DNA of 64,000 nucleotides, taken from NCBI RefSeq assembly GCF_902167145.1, contig NC_050096.1:200896566-200960565 (forward strand), in the 5' to 3' direction. How positions within the stretch are numbered: the stretch's first letter is position 1; every line of letters begins with the position of its first letter. A program made the position numbers and the translations under genes. Origin of the DNA: Zea mays. Taxonomy: Eukaryota > Streptophyta > Magnoliopsida > Poales > Poaceae. This document shows positions 34,072-45,714 of this stretch, piece after piece. The notes beneath the pieces are model-generated. The model was not told where the DNA came from, made no database searches, and saw only the letters and a list, made by a program, of their open reading frames with translations.

Positions 34072-37000
34072 ATGGCCTCCACGGCGTCGCCGCCGGTGTT
34101 CGAGAGGGTGGCCGGGATCCGAGCCATTGCCGAGTCCGGCCGCTTCAAGGCAAGCTCCCTCCACTTCCCAGCAATCAAGCTATTACCTGCTTTAATCACA
34201 ATAGCTCCGCGCCCTCCTGTTGCTTTGCTGTCCTTCGCGGGTCACTGTCGACTGTAGTAGCTGCGAATGCTTGGGATTCGCCTTGCGGCTAGCCGCGGGA
34301 CGCCGATTCCGATCACCAGATCGCAAATCCTGTTGAGAAATCGCCTTATCGTTGTGGAAACTAGAAACTGTTCTTGCCATCTGCTGCTGCTACACGCTCA
34401 TCTGGCTACAGCTGAATCTGTCTCGCACTCTCGCAGGCATGGTTGCTGGACCAGTTTGGCGTTCTTCATGACGGGAAGAAGCCGTACCCCGGCGCCATTC
34501 TGGCATGTAAGTTGGCACAGAGAATGCACGCCACTTCTGTGAAGCGTGTATTTGTTTCCTTTGTGTTCTGATGCTGCTATTTATTTATGTCAACAATCGA
34601 GGTGATTCTTGCAGTGGAGAAGCTAGCGGAGAATGGGGCAAAGATGGTGATAATCAGCAATTCCTCTAGGCGGTCATCTGTGACAATGAAGAAGCTCAAG
34701 AGCCTGGGGTTCGACACGTCCTGTTTCCTCGCGACCATCACCAGTGGGGAGCTCACACATCAGCACCTTCAGAAGTAAGATTCCTGGGGGCAGTTTCTTC
34801 TGCCGATAGAAGTTATGCTTGTGATAACTGGCTCCTTTAAGGATGTAAAACCTGATAGGTGTCATGAGTATAATCACCTCAACATTTGCTGCGTTCTGAG
34901 GATTTCATATTTACATTGGACTGCACATATCAACAAAAAATGCTTATGATACTACCAACCAGAGGAGTTCCTTTTTCTTGTATGCAATAGTATTTTGTCG
35001 TTTGATGCAACTTATTCCAAAACTATAGAAAAACTTTCTACACTTTACTGCAAGAATAAACTGTCTGTTAATTCCCCTCTACGATTTAATCCCTGAATAT
35101 AGGAGAGACGACCCATGGTTTGCTGCTCTTGGAAGGAAGTGTATCCATATCACTTGGGACGATCGAGGGGCAATTTCTCTCGAGGTTTATTTCCTGCTAT
35201 TTCTGCTTAGCATCAGAATGGATTTTTTTCTTATCAGTTTTTCATTTTCTCATACTATAGGGCCTTGGTTTGCAAGTTGTGAACAATGTTGATGATGCAG
35301 AGTTCATATTAGCCCACGGTACTGAAGCTCTTGGCTCACCTTCTGGTGTTCCTCTTCCCAAAAGTCTTGAGGAGCTTGAGCAGGTTCTAATGCTTGGCAT
35401 AGAAAAGCGACTTCCAATGGTGGTAGCTAATCCAGATTATGTCACTGTCGAAGCTCGAGATCTCCGTGTCATGCCTGGTATGTTTTTTTTCTGAACATGC
35501 TGGACAGATGTGTATCCTTATAGGGTAGAGAGAGAAAAGGGGAAACAACCCCATTCAAAGCAACCTCTCCACCTCACCTATGAGATAAGAGAAAGTTGCA
35601 GCAAAGCACCAATTGAAGAAAAACTTGTCCAACACTGGTTGGGATGGTTTGGATCGGTCCAATAGAGATCTACAGAGGCACTAGAGGCGTGATAGCAATG
35701 GGAAGAGAGACAGGAGAATGCTGAAGTTGCCATAGGAAGATGCAGTAAAAGTAGACTTGAAAGGGTGAAATATACCTAAAAATCTAGCCTTGAATAGGAG
35801 TATATAGAAAATAACTATCTATGTGTCTGAACCTTGACTTATGGTTTTTGTTGGGTTTTGACTTTAGCCTATCCAACTTGCTTGGGACTAAAAGACTTTG
35901 TTTATTGTTTTAAGTTTTATCATTTATCAAGAAGGGAATTAGTCTGGAAATGTGTGTGTTACGTTAGATTTGTGGTCATATAAGAAAGGATTGAGCCCGG
36001 GATGATGATATATGATAGGCTAAGGGTAGTACCAATTGAAGAAAAGCTTGTTCAACACTTCAACATCGGTTGATATGGTTTGGACATGTCCAATCGAGAT
36101 CTACAGAGGCACTAGTGTGTAGTGGGGTTCTAAGGTGCGATAGTAATGGGAAGAGAGACAACGAAAGGATAGAATATACCCAAAGATTTTTATCTTAAAT
36201 AGCAGTGCATGAAAAACAACTATCCATATGCCTGAATCTTGACTTATGGCTTCTGTTGGATTCATACTTATTAAGGCGTCGCTTATGTTTTATCCACACC
36301 ACCCATGTGTTGTTTAGCTTGGAAGAATATGCATGGCTTATGATCATGGTGTTAAGTATTGCAGTATTGCTCCTAGGTTAGGGCAGATCTAGTGACGGAG
36401 GCTCACATGAGTAGGTTCTGAGAAAGGGATAAATCGGGGCAAGCCCTTCACTCACAAATACGGAGATGCCATGATCTTGTGGCTCAGTGAAACAGCTCTC
36501 ACTACTGCACCCAACATGCCCTTGGTATTATTCCTATGTTGTTTAGCTTAAAATGAATCAGCATGCCCGCACTACCAATTTAGATATTGATTAATTATGA
36601 GAGTATGATGTAAATCTTTTGCTAAGTATGTAAGCCTATGTCGCCTTTAACTTGTACATTTCTGGTTATTCACGTAAATGCAACCTCTCGTTTCAGGCAC
36701 TCTGGCAGCTAAATATGAGAGTCTTGGTGGTGAAGTGAAATGGATGGGGAAGCCTGATAAGGTATTCAACTAACTATGGCATATGCCTATTTATGTAGGT
36801 TAAAGAACAATTCGACTGCATCGTTTCTGCATGTTCAAGAAAAGAAACAATTCAACTCTATCGGTCAGGGGAGCTTAATTGGCTCTTCCTCAGTCTTCAT
36901 TTTTTTTTTGTTGAAGAAATCATTTGATTTTATTCAACAGTTTTTGCTAAGCATAACTTGTAGCTTGGCCCCCTCTACATCTGTCATCAAGCTACGTCAG

Positions 37001-37426
37001 CGTCAGCATGATACTTAAGTTGCAATGGCACTCAAAGAATATGATGAACCACATGCTAGTGCACCCTTCCATAGTTTTTCCCTTGCAAAAAAATTGTTTT
37101 TGTGTGTGTGTGTGTGTGGTAGGTGGGCAGAACCTTTTGTGTCAGCCACTAACGTGTTATGACCTCGTCAGGTGATCTATACATCAGCGATGTCCCTAGC
37201 GGGCGTTGATGCCCGTGAATGTATCATGGTGGGTGATTCGCTGCACCACGACATCAAAGGAGCCAATGCGTCAGGGATGGCATCCGCGTTCGTCACTGGA
37301 GGGGTCCATGCGGACGAACTTGGACTCGGTGAATTTGGAGAAACTGCTGGGGAGGATGCTGTCAGTTCGCTGTGCAGCAAGCACGGATCGTACCCTTCTT
37401 ATGTTCTGCCTTCATTCGCGTGGTAG
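34072..37426 (+). CDS. HAD superfamily class IIA hydrolase, seven exons
   Basis: Exons 34072-34149, 34437-34506, 34615-34774, 35103-35184, 35261-35477, 36697-36761 and 37172-37426 give 308 aa with all splice phases consistent. The ATG is the first in a GC-rich leader and in frame with the conserved start. HAD motifs: motif I D31-Q-F-G-V-L-H-D-G; motif II S64-N (VIISNSSRR); motif III K221 (WMGKPDK); motif IV GD246SLHHD251. A cap lies between II and III, matching the bacterial and plant TIGR01459-type group of predicted sugar or nucleotide phosphatases. The second motif-I Asp, normally the acid/base of phosphatases, is Phe33. Intron 1 is GC-AG (caag/gcaagc); the others are GT-AG. No transit peptide is obvious. 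Complete, and probably a working gene; substrate unknown. Confidence 0.9.
35600..36120 (+). repeat. LINE reverse-transcriptase remnants in intron 5 of the HAD gene
   Basis: Two related ~85-bp copies (about 35608-35690 and 36029-36115) share accaattgaagaaaa...cttgt and gagatctacagaggcactag. Translated they recall the PIEEKL-QH--WFGH tail found at the C-terminus of plant non-LTR (RTE/LINE-type) reverse transcriptases. Both are short and broken. Confidence 0.5.
37102..37118 (+). repeat. (TG)n microsatellite in intron 6 of the HAD gene
   Basis: About eight TG dinucleotides in a row, about 55 bp upstream of the last exon. Confidence 0.85.
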
Positions 37427-38447
37427 AGATGCGGCCTAGAATTTTTTTTTGTTTTAGGTGCACGGGAAAGTGATTTTAGGCAGATATTGTTGTTATGGAA
37501 ATAAGTGCCACGCAATGATCAAGCCGCTGGAGGTGTCATTCTTCTTAATAAATAATAAGTGACACGCAATGCTCAAGCCGCTGGAGGCAGATTTGTATTT
37601 GCATTTGTAGTGTGTGTGTGTCTATATATGCTGCCTGTGGTGTATATACCGCCTGTGCTGCAATGTTCGGTTGAGACTTTAGACAGCGATACTGTATGAA
37701 GGATTCACATTGTTCTGCTCAATTATGTAAACCCGCTCTATTACTTTTCGTGGATGCTGCTTTACGTATAAGTTTTTGTTGGGTCTTGTATTGCAGTTAT
37801 CTCACGTTTCTGTATCCCATGGCCAGATTGATCTCGATCAAGCTCGTCAAAGCATTGAACGGCATGATCTCCATAGAAGAAGAACGTCTTCAGCTCTGTC
37901 CTTGAAACTGTTATGGTGAAGATGACAGCATTCAGGGTACGGTCGGAGAGCTTTCCTCCAGTGACCAAGTGCTCACCGATGTATTATTGCTTCCTAAACC
38001 GGTCCAGCTGCATAATCAATGTATAATGACCCTGTCTTGATTTCTGATATTAGCTGGAGCTATTGGGAAAAAAAAGGGGCTCCAATCGGCTCTGCAAAAC
38101 ATTACTGGAGTTGATTGGAGTTCTAACAAAGGAGCCCTAGATAACTTTAGTTAGGTAAGCAAAACATTACCTTAAGGCATCTGTTTTTTCGAGGTGGTGG
38201 TCCAAAGCGTGTTCTCCATTGGCTATAGTTTAGGCCTGAGTTTGATCAGAGATCGGCTTACCCGCGTCACGAGTCGACTGACTGCCTGCCTGACGACTCC
38301 GGTGCATTTTTTTAGGTTTAGGCCGTCGTCGCGCGTCACTCACTCACTCACAGTGACAACCGAGAGCAATGCTAAGATCCTGTGCGTTTGGGTGAGCAGT
38401 GAAGAAGAATGAAGTGGCTCGATTTCTATTTTATGAATGTGAGTGGG
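37427..38447. other. HAD gene 3' flank, nothing further recognised
   Basis: Includes the 3' UTR of the HAD gene: AT-rich, with a duplicated segment around 37501-37590 (cacgcaatg-tcaagccgctggagg, twice). Also a short hairpin-prone sequence at 38073-38145 (ggggctcc ... ggagccct). No further gene seen. Confidence 0.45.
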
Positions 38448-39014
38448 TCCTGGAGTCTTCGTATTAAAATTTATCATAAATAACTGGAATGCTCTCGCTC
38501 CACCAAAACGACCGGATACAAGCGCTCATAGGATGAGATCGCTCTCCTTCCATCTACACTCATATGACTCTTCAACCAAACAAAGAACAGAACAGCGTCA
38601 CTCTATTATACTCTTCAACCAAATAAAAAATAGAGCGATTCTGTTCTATTTGCCAAATACAGAATAGAAGGACTCCATTCTCAAAAACTAGAATGGAACC
38701 GCTCCATTCTAGTTGACTCTCCAACCAAACACACATGGTTAGAGAGTCAATAAGAATTGAGCGGTTCCATTCTAGTTTTTGAGAATGGAGCTGTTCTATT
38801 CTCCGTTTGGCAAGCAGAACATAGTCACTCTATATTTTTATTTGGTTGAAAAGTAAAATAGAATGGAGCCGCTGTATCTTTGTTTAGTTGAAGAGTCATA
38901 TGAGTGTAAAGAGAAGAAGAGCGCTCGTGTCCGAGAGAGCGCTTGCATCCTACCATTTTAATGGAACGGGACCACTCCAACTATTTATGATAAATTTCCG
39001 TATGAAGACTGCAG
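38448..39014. repeat. Long inverted repeat (foldback or MITE-like), ~570 bp
   Basis: The left arm (38448 to about 38720) and right arm (about 38750 to 39014) are imperfect reverse complements along their whole length: gtcttcgtattaaaatttat at left pairs with ataaatttccgtatgaagac at right. Shared internal blocks are catatgactcttcaac and ctcaaaaactagaatggaac. The centre is near 38735. No coding content. A transcript would fold into a long hairpin. Likely a foldback/MITE-type DNA element; superfamily not determined, since no clean terminal repeat or TSD was found. Confidence 0.75.
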
Positions 39015-41450
39015 AAGCTGCTCCGCTCTTTTTTTTGTTGGAAACCAAACATCCGAAATAATAGAATGGAGTCGCTCCTCAACCAAACACTAAGCAACCT
39101 CCTCGACCAAACAGCAACCAAACACCATAACAGCAGTAGTAGTAGAGATTATTTTCTAAAGTGAACCAGGGCAACAGCATCGGCCGGCCACGTGAGGTTC
39201 ATGCTCAATTGACCAAAGCCGCATAGGTCAAAGGTTTCGATTCATCGCGTTGGTTATGGTTTTGGTTCGGTGTAACGACAGCGACGTGTACGTACGTACA
39301 GACGCAAGCGCAAGCTTGTACGATCCCGGCCGGTCCGTGGACCCGGTCATACCTTTTTTTTTTATTATACCTCAAGCGTATAATAGCTTAAACATGGAAG
39401 GATTAGTTCACCATAAAAATCTATCATAATTTAACCAAAACACACTACAACTATGAACATTTTTTTAAAAAGCATGAACCTAAAGCTGCAGGAAAAACTT
39501 TATACTCAAGCATAAAAAAATATTATATTTTGGTTGTGTAGATCCAATCGTGCGGAATTGCGGAGTCCAGTATATATAACTCGACCTGCGATTTACTACG
39601 ATTTTTTCAAACATTTTAGTTGAAATAGCATAAAGTAACAAAAAAAACACTGAGAAAACAATCATGAAGATGACATGTCCGGTTTTGAAAGTTGAGCAAG
39701 ACTTTTCGCGCTTGGTTAACACCGGTCTAATAAAGCCCAATGGGCGGGTAATTCAGGTCAGACTAGGGTTGGCCGCTCATGATTTCATTTCCCATGGAAT
39801 AATCCTGATTTTGTGGGGGATTGATCATCTCTGCCCAACTCTACCCTCTAGCTATCGCTAGAGGTAACAAAGAATAAATTTACACTGCACAACACGAGCT
39901 TAATAAGGTATCCAAAACTGTGTTTTATGCGACAATACACGATGTGTTAGAGAGACCACTGTTGGTGTTTCTTTTTCTCTCGAAAGATCGACCAAAATGT
40001 TCCTTCGGTAGGTAACCAAGATATATAGACACTGTCATCTTAATCTTAGATATATATACCACCATGTCACGACCATCCATGATCAGCACGAGGTGGGCCT
40101 CTGGCCCCACTTGTGCCTTTGGTTAACTGCTCTTGGTCTCGCGAATCTGAATACTGCTCATGGGGCGCAGGCAGGCGCAGCGGCCAGGCGTCCTTAAAGA
40201 AAGAATTATTGCACGGTGCCGTTGCTAGCTGCTAATCTAATCTCCACGCATCATGACCTAGCTCTGTCACTTGGCTTAATTACACAAAAGATAGATAGGT
40301 GCTCTCGCCACCAGGGACAAAGAATGAGAACGTTGAGTGATTTAAACCACACTATAAATAGCCGGCACCTCTTTCAAACGGCCGAAGAAACAATTGGTTG
40401 TTTAAACATGACTTAAAATCTGAATGTCTAACAGATCGAACAAAATTCAGTGGAACGATCGGAGATAAAGATGGGAGAAAGAGACTGCCCGGTGACGCCA
40501 AAGCAAGCAGAGGAAGCAAGGCCACATGCATAGTCTTGTACTCTTCTCCCAGGCCCCAGCCATGAAACCACCACCATGTTCATGCTCTTCCTAGCTGCTT
40601 CCCAAAGTGATCATGTCCTTGGAGGCTTTCGGCTGCAGGAGCCCACACGTGGGGGCCCGGTAACCCATGCGTAAATTTACTGTACAGCTCCACGGTGACA
40701 AGTGGGCCCAATATATATACAATGCCGCTGTGAACGACCGGTACATTCTGGTCTCTGGATTGGCGTCACGTGTAAGGTATGGTGGCTCTAGTTTTTTTTT
40801 TCTCCCTTCCAATTTATTAATGCGAGTTTGTTCGTCTGCCTTTAACCTTTTTACCGGTGCATGTGATGATGATTGCCGGCCGGGCCGGCAACGTCTTTGT
40901 TGGGTAATCTATACGTACTTAAAAAAATGTTTAGGATAAAGCCGAGATTAGAGGGTGGAGACGTCTAGCGCCCACTAGGTTTTGTTTATGCTTCTGTTAC
41001 TGATATATATACTAGGTTATGCTATACTGGGTACAGTGGTATTTTGCTGACCATGTGTACTGACAGTAAAACAGGAGCTGTCACACAGCTCACGGGTTAA
41101 AACCATCTCTTGCATTGCACTGTGAGTTGGCCGTGTAATAGTTAACTGGCCATGTTGTTATAGGCTTTAGACCGAGATCGCTAGACTAGCTATATGAAAT
41201 AGCAACATGGACGAACACGGTATTATATTATTTGTTTATTTTGACATATAGATTTTTATAGTGTACAGTTTAAAACGAAATGTGGAGATCGAAAGGTCGA
41301 TGACCTTATCCTAATGTGACCTAATTTGTAAAGAGATACTACAGAACGACCTTTTTCGTAAAAGATAAAGTACCTGCGCAGTTCATTTCGAGAGAAAAAT
41401 GCGAATTGGCCAAAACCATACTGCTACATCGTTTGTTCCTTATTTAAGCA
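39015..41450. other. Intergenic sequence, nothing recognised
   Basis: About 2.4 kb between the foldback repeat and the ankyrin gene promoter region. Only short frames without motifs. No LTR ends, RNA genes or tandem arrays recognised. Confidence 0.5.
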
Positions 41451-41511
41451 CACACCTGCCATCCACTTTACAATTTAGTTTGGGATCTCTCCTTCATCCT
41501 GTTCTTTGATG

Positions 41512-41529
41512 CACACACACACACACACA
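41512..41529 (+). repeat. (AC)n microsatellite followed by an A run
   Basis: Nine AC dinucleotides followed by a run of about ten A, roughly 0.9 kb upstream of the ankyrin gene start codon. Confidence 0.85.
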
Positions 41530-42030
41530 AAAAAAAAAGTGTTTTCCATATAGTTTTGATTTTGTATAGCTGTTTTGCTGTTCATTATTGGCCCTTTCAC
41601 TGATTGAGTTGATGATAAAGCCACCCCAAACCAAACTTTTCCTCAAAGAACAAGCACAAACCAACATTAACGTGTAAGTAAAATACCCATCCAATAGGAA
41701 CCTGCCACGTGCCCCATGTTCCACAATATTGGATTGTATTGTGTTCCCACCAAAAAAACGAAACAAAAACAAACCGAAGGTGTATTTGTTCGACAGGCAT
41801 CTTCTCTCATCAGCGGCGGCGGCGAGGCAGGCAGAAGTGGCGAAGCCTGAAAGTGAGCTCTACGATAGAGGGAGGGGCCAACCAAAAGCAAAGCTAGCGC
41901 CTAGAGGTAGCTGGTAGCAGGAGGGCTCCGACCAATATCTGCTCCAGGACCTTGTTCTTGTTCCCTCTCGCTCATCACTGGGTGGGCCGTTGTGGTGGCT
42001 GCCTGGCTGTGGCTGGTGCGAGAAAAAAAG

Positions 42031-42280
42031 GTGAGGTTTTGGGGATCCTTGGAACAATCATTTGTCATTCCACTAACCTTTCCCTGGTTTCTTGCATTCT
42101 CGAGCCTCCTTTCTGGCATGTTCTTGGTTTAGGGGGGGAACGGACGATTCTGCTTTGTACAATATTCCCGTATTTATTCCTCCTCGATTTTCTGCGTTGA
42201 GATTTCCTGTCTCGTGCCCATTTCCGTCCTTGTTCGCAGCCAGGCACAGCTGCATTAACGCTGTTGATTTTCTCTCGCAG
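42031..42280 (+). other. Probable 5'-UTR intron of the ankyrin gene
   Basis: Good donor (aaaag/gtgagg at 42031) and acceptor (tttctctcgcag/ at 42280) bound 250 bp of T-rich sequence between a (ggc)-rich candidate first exon (about 41800-42030) and the coding exon at 42454. No coding frame crosses it. Inferred from splice signals only. Confidence 0.4.
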
Positions 42281-42453
42281 TAGCCAGTATCAGGCGCAAG
42301 TTGCGATTCTCGGGAGTTCGTTGAGGAGTCACAGAGAAAGTTTGGTGGTACTGGTGAGGCAAAGGTTTCCTTCCAGGGTTCGTCAGGAACGAGGCGTGTC
42401 GCAATCTGAAGCCTTTCGTCGGTTCCGTCTAGCTGCCCCCCTCGGATTCGGCC

Positions 42454-44495
42454 ATGGAGCGGCAGTCCAGCATCCGGCTGGGCGCGCTGGAGAAGCTGAG
42501 GAGCTTCCGGGGGATGGAGAAGCAGAAGAGCTTCCGCGGGATCATGTCCCTGGAGCGGCGGAGCAGGGACAGCCCGGGGAAACGCGGCGACACGCCGCTC
42601 CACCTCGCGGCGAGGGCCGGGAGCGTGGCCCACGTGCAGAGGATCCTCGCGGAGCTCGACCGGGCGCTGGCCGCCGAGATGGCCGCCAGGCAGAACCAGG
42701 ACGGCGAGACGCCGCTGTACGTCGCCGCCGAGAAGGGCCACGCGGAGGTCGTGCGCGAGATCCTCAAGGTCTGTGGCGTGCAGACGGCCGGCATCAAGGC
42801 CAGCAATAGTTTCGACGCGTTCCACATCGCCGCCAAGCAGGGCCACCTTGGTAAATTGTTCGTCTACTCTTGCTTATCATCAAACTCGAGAAAAAAATTA
42901 CAGAATGATTTTGTGGACTGCTCTGCAATCTGTTGAGCCTTTTTTTTAAAAAAAAAAACTGTCTTGTACTCAATGTATTGATGGTTAGGGGTTTATTGAA
43001 TGAGGTTAGAATTTGGCCTGCTGAGACTGCCGTGTTGACTTCTAGTCAATGTGTTGATGGTTAGGGGTTTAGTGAAAGTTTCAAAGTTAATAATACTCTT
43101 CTCGCATTCCTTGGCTATTCTGCAGAAGTTCTGAAGGAGATGCTGCAGGCTCTTCCTGCTCTTGCTATGACAACAAATTCTGTAAACGCTACGGCCCTGG
43201 ACACCGCCGCGATTCAGGGCCATGTTGACATCGTCAATCTCCTGCTGGAAACCGATGCTAGCCTCGCCAGGATCACGAGGAACAACGGGAAAACGGTTTT
43301 ACACTCAGCAGCAAGAATGGGCCACGTGGAAGTTGTAAGATCGTTGCTGAATAAGGATCCCAGGATTGGTTTGAGGACAGACAAGAAGGGGCAAACTGCG
43401 CTGCATATGGCTTCGAAAGCGCAGAATGCTGAGATCGTGGTCGAGTTGTTGAAGCCAGATGTCTCGGTCATCCATATCGAAGACAACAAGGGAAACAGGC
43501 CCTTGCATGTTGCTACTCGGAAGGGGAATATCATTGTAGGTGAACTCTACTTTGCCTGTTATAGTTTTTTTTGTCTTCCTTAATGCTCATCTATCTATGA
43601 CTGTAATTCCTTACAGATAGTGCAGACTCTGTTATCAGTTGAGGGGATCGATGTCAATGCAGTTAACAGGTCTGGAGAGACTGCATTTGCCATTGCCGAG
43701 AAAATGGACAGTGTAGAACTCGTGAACATCCTGAAAGAGGCTGGTGGAGAAGCCGCAAAGCAGCAAGTACATCCTCCGAATTCGGCGAAGCAGCTGAAGG
43801 AAACAGTCAGCGATATCAGACACGACGTCCAGTCCCAGTTCAAGCAAACACGTCAGACCAAGATGCAAGTCAACCAGATCAAGAAGAGGCTGGAGAAGCT
43901 CCACATCGGCGGGCTGAACAACGCCATCAACTCCAACACCGTCGTCGCGGTGCTCATCGCCACGGTCGCCTTCGCCGCCATATTCACGGTCCCGGGAAAC
44001 TTCGTGGAGGAGCTGAGCCAGGCGCCTCCGGGCATGTCCCTGGGGCAGGCGTACGTGGCGAGCAACCCGGCGTTCATCGTCTTCCTGGTCTTCGACGCGC
44101 TGGCCCTCTTCATCTCGCTCGCGGTGGTCGTGGTGCAGACCTCGCTGATCGTGGTGGAGCGGAGGGCGAAGAAGCGGATGGTGTTCGTGATGAACAAGCT
44201 CATGTGGCTGGCGTGCCTCTTCATCTCGGTGGCCTTCATCGCGCTGACCTACGTGGTGGTGGGGCGCGACGACTGGTGGCTGGCCTGGTGCACCATGGGC
44301 ATCGGCGCCGCGATCATGCTCACTACCCTCGGCTCCATGTGCTACTGCATCGTCGCGCACAGGCTGGAGGAGAAGAACACCAGGAAGATCAGGAGGGCCT
44401 CCGCGAGCCAGTCCCGCGGCTCGTGGTCCCGATCGGTCGACTCGGACGAGGAGATACTTAACAGCGAGTACAAGACGAAGATGTACGCGCTGTAG
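42454..44495 (+). CDS. Ankyrin-repeat PGG-domain membrane protein (ITN1/ANK-like), three exons
   Basis: Exons 42454-42850, 43126-43535 and 43617-44495 give 561 aa; splice phases agree and both introns are GT-AG. Eight ankyrin repeats run from about residue 44 to 310 (for example GDTPLHLAARAG, DGETPLYVAAEKGH, NGKTVLHSAARMGH, KGQTALHMASKAQ). A Lys/Gln-rich linker follows, then a PGG domain (LNNAINSNTVVAVLIATVAF, TVPG) and four membrane segments at about 378-396, 421-449, 465-484 and 490-515, with a charged Ser/Arg tail. This is the architecture of plant ankyrin/TM proteins such as ITN1 and ACD6 relatives, which sit in the plasma or endomembrane and act in salt-stress or defence signalling. The N-terminus is basic with two RSFRG-like repeats. 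GC-rich third positions in exons 1 and 3, typical of grass genes. Apparently intact. Confidence 0.93.
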
Positions 44496-45679
44496 CCTGT
44501 AGGATGGATAGCAAGTGTAACATGACGGATTCTTTTGTACATACCAGTGCTTTGTTTCGCCAGAGGCTGCTCCATGGCATGCGGCACCACATCAGTCTTC
44601 TTCAACCAAAGGGACTGAAGGTCCTTCCTGCGGAACCAAGTTCAGGTCACTTGACCGGTGTGCCTGTTCCTGGGGAGTGAGAGTCTGCTCAACTGTGTGG
44701 TTCTTAGCGCCTGAAACCGTCAATGGTGATGGAGATAATCCAGCTAGAAATTTAGAATAGAATAAAGTGTCCGGTACAAAATGCATTGTGTCGTGCAGTA
44801 GATATGATGATCTTGTACACGAGGATCTCATCGGAGAGAGTGATTTGTTGAACTCTTGTGGGCAGTTTTTTTTTTCCCTTGGGAGTTGGGACTTGGGCTT
44901 GTGGTCTGTGACGCAGGGAATATATGTGTTGACAAGATGAAAACTGTCATTGATCGGCCATTTCCGAGACTAAATTTGTGTAACTTGTCGACCACCGGAG
45001 TGAAATGTGTATCTGCGAATAACGATATAGAGTATGTGTTTGTTAGCGTGTGTTGGTGACCTGCTTTGATTCTTAAATGAGACTACAATATAGCAACACA
45101 TTTAAAGATGACAGACCTTCATTTCTTCAATCTATTTAAGATAGATTGAAGGAGGAATGATACCTTAATTAAAAATCTTTGAGACATAATATAGAAATGT
45201 TCAAGGAAAATCTTAAATGTTATCCTCCCTTTATTATTCTTTCTCGATTAAGGTAAGAGAGTCGCAACTTCGGAGACTGAGCAACCAGGTTTTCTTTCGA
45301 AGGAAAAGTGTTCGTGTGTATGACACTATACCTCTATTTATATGATGGGATAGTACAACTTCGTATAAAATTATAAACATGCTCTCAGTTTATAAACATA
45401 CATACTACATAATTTTCTAGATGCATCATCATCTTTTTCCTTTACAGACTGACCAAGTCACCAAGTCTTCTCCATCGTTTCCTTGTTGTTGCATGCTCAG
45501 ACCATGGGACTCAAGCTTTCTTAGCTTCTTCCGAGAGTACACCGGTGAAACAAAGGTTTTCGGACAAATGCCAACTTCATCGCTGCTTCTAAGAACCTTA
45601 AACAAACTAGAAACCATTAGTGTATTAATGTTTCGAGAAGATTCGGTAGAAGAGCCCTCCAACAACGTGAGCCACTTTA
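44496..45679. other. Ankyrin gene 3' flank, nothing further recognised
   Basis: Contains the 3' UTR of the ankyrin gene, then AT-rich sequence. Small frames only, no motif. Confidence 0.5.
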
Positions 45680-45714
45680 TCTATACTACTCTATTAAGAG
45701 ACTAGCATCAGCGT

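Noticed and set aside
42073..44360. Long minus frames (257 and 241 codons) opposite the ankyrin gene
   Set aside because: Antisense shadows of GC-rich exons; His/Arg/Asp-rich, no motif, and the plus strand has eight ankyrin repeats with splice-consistent exons.
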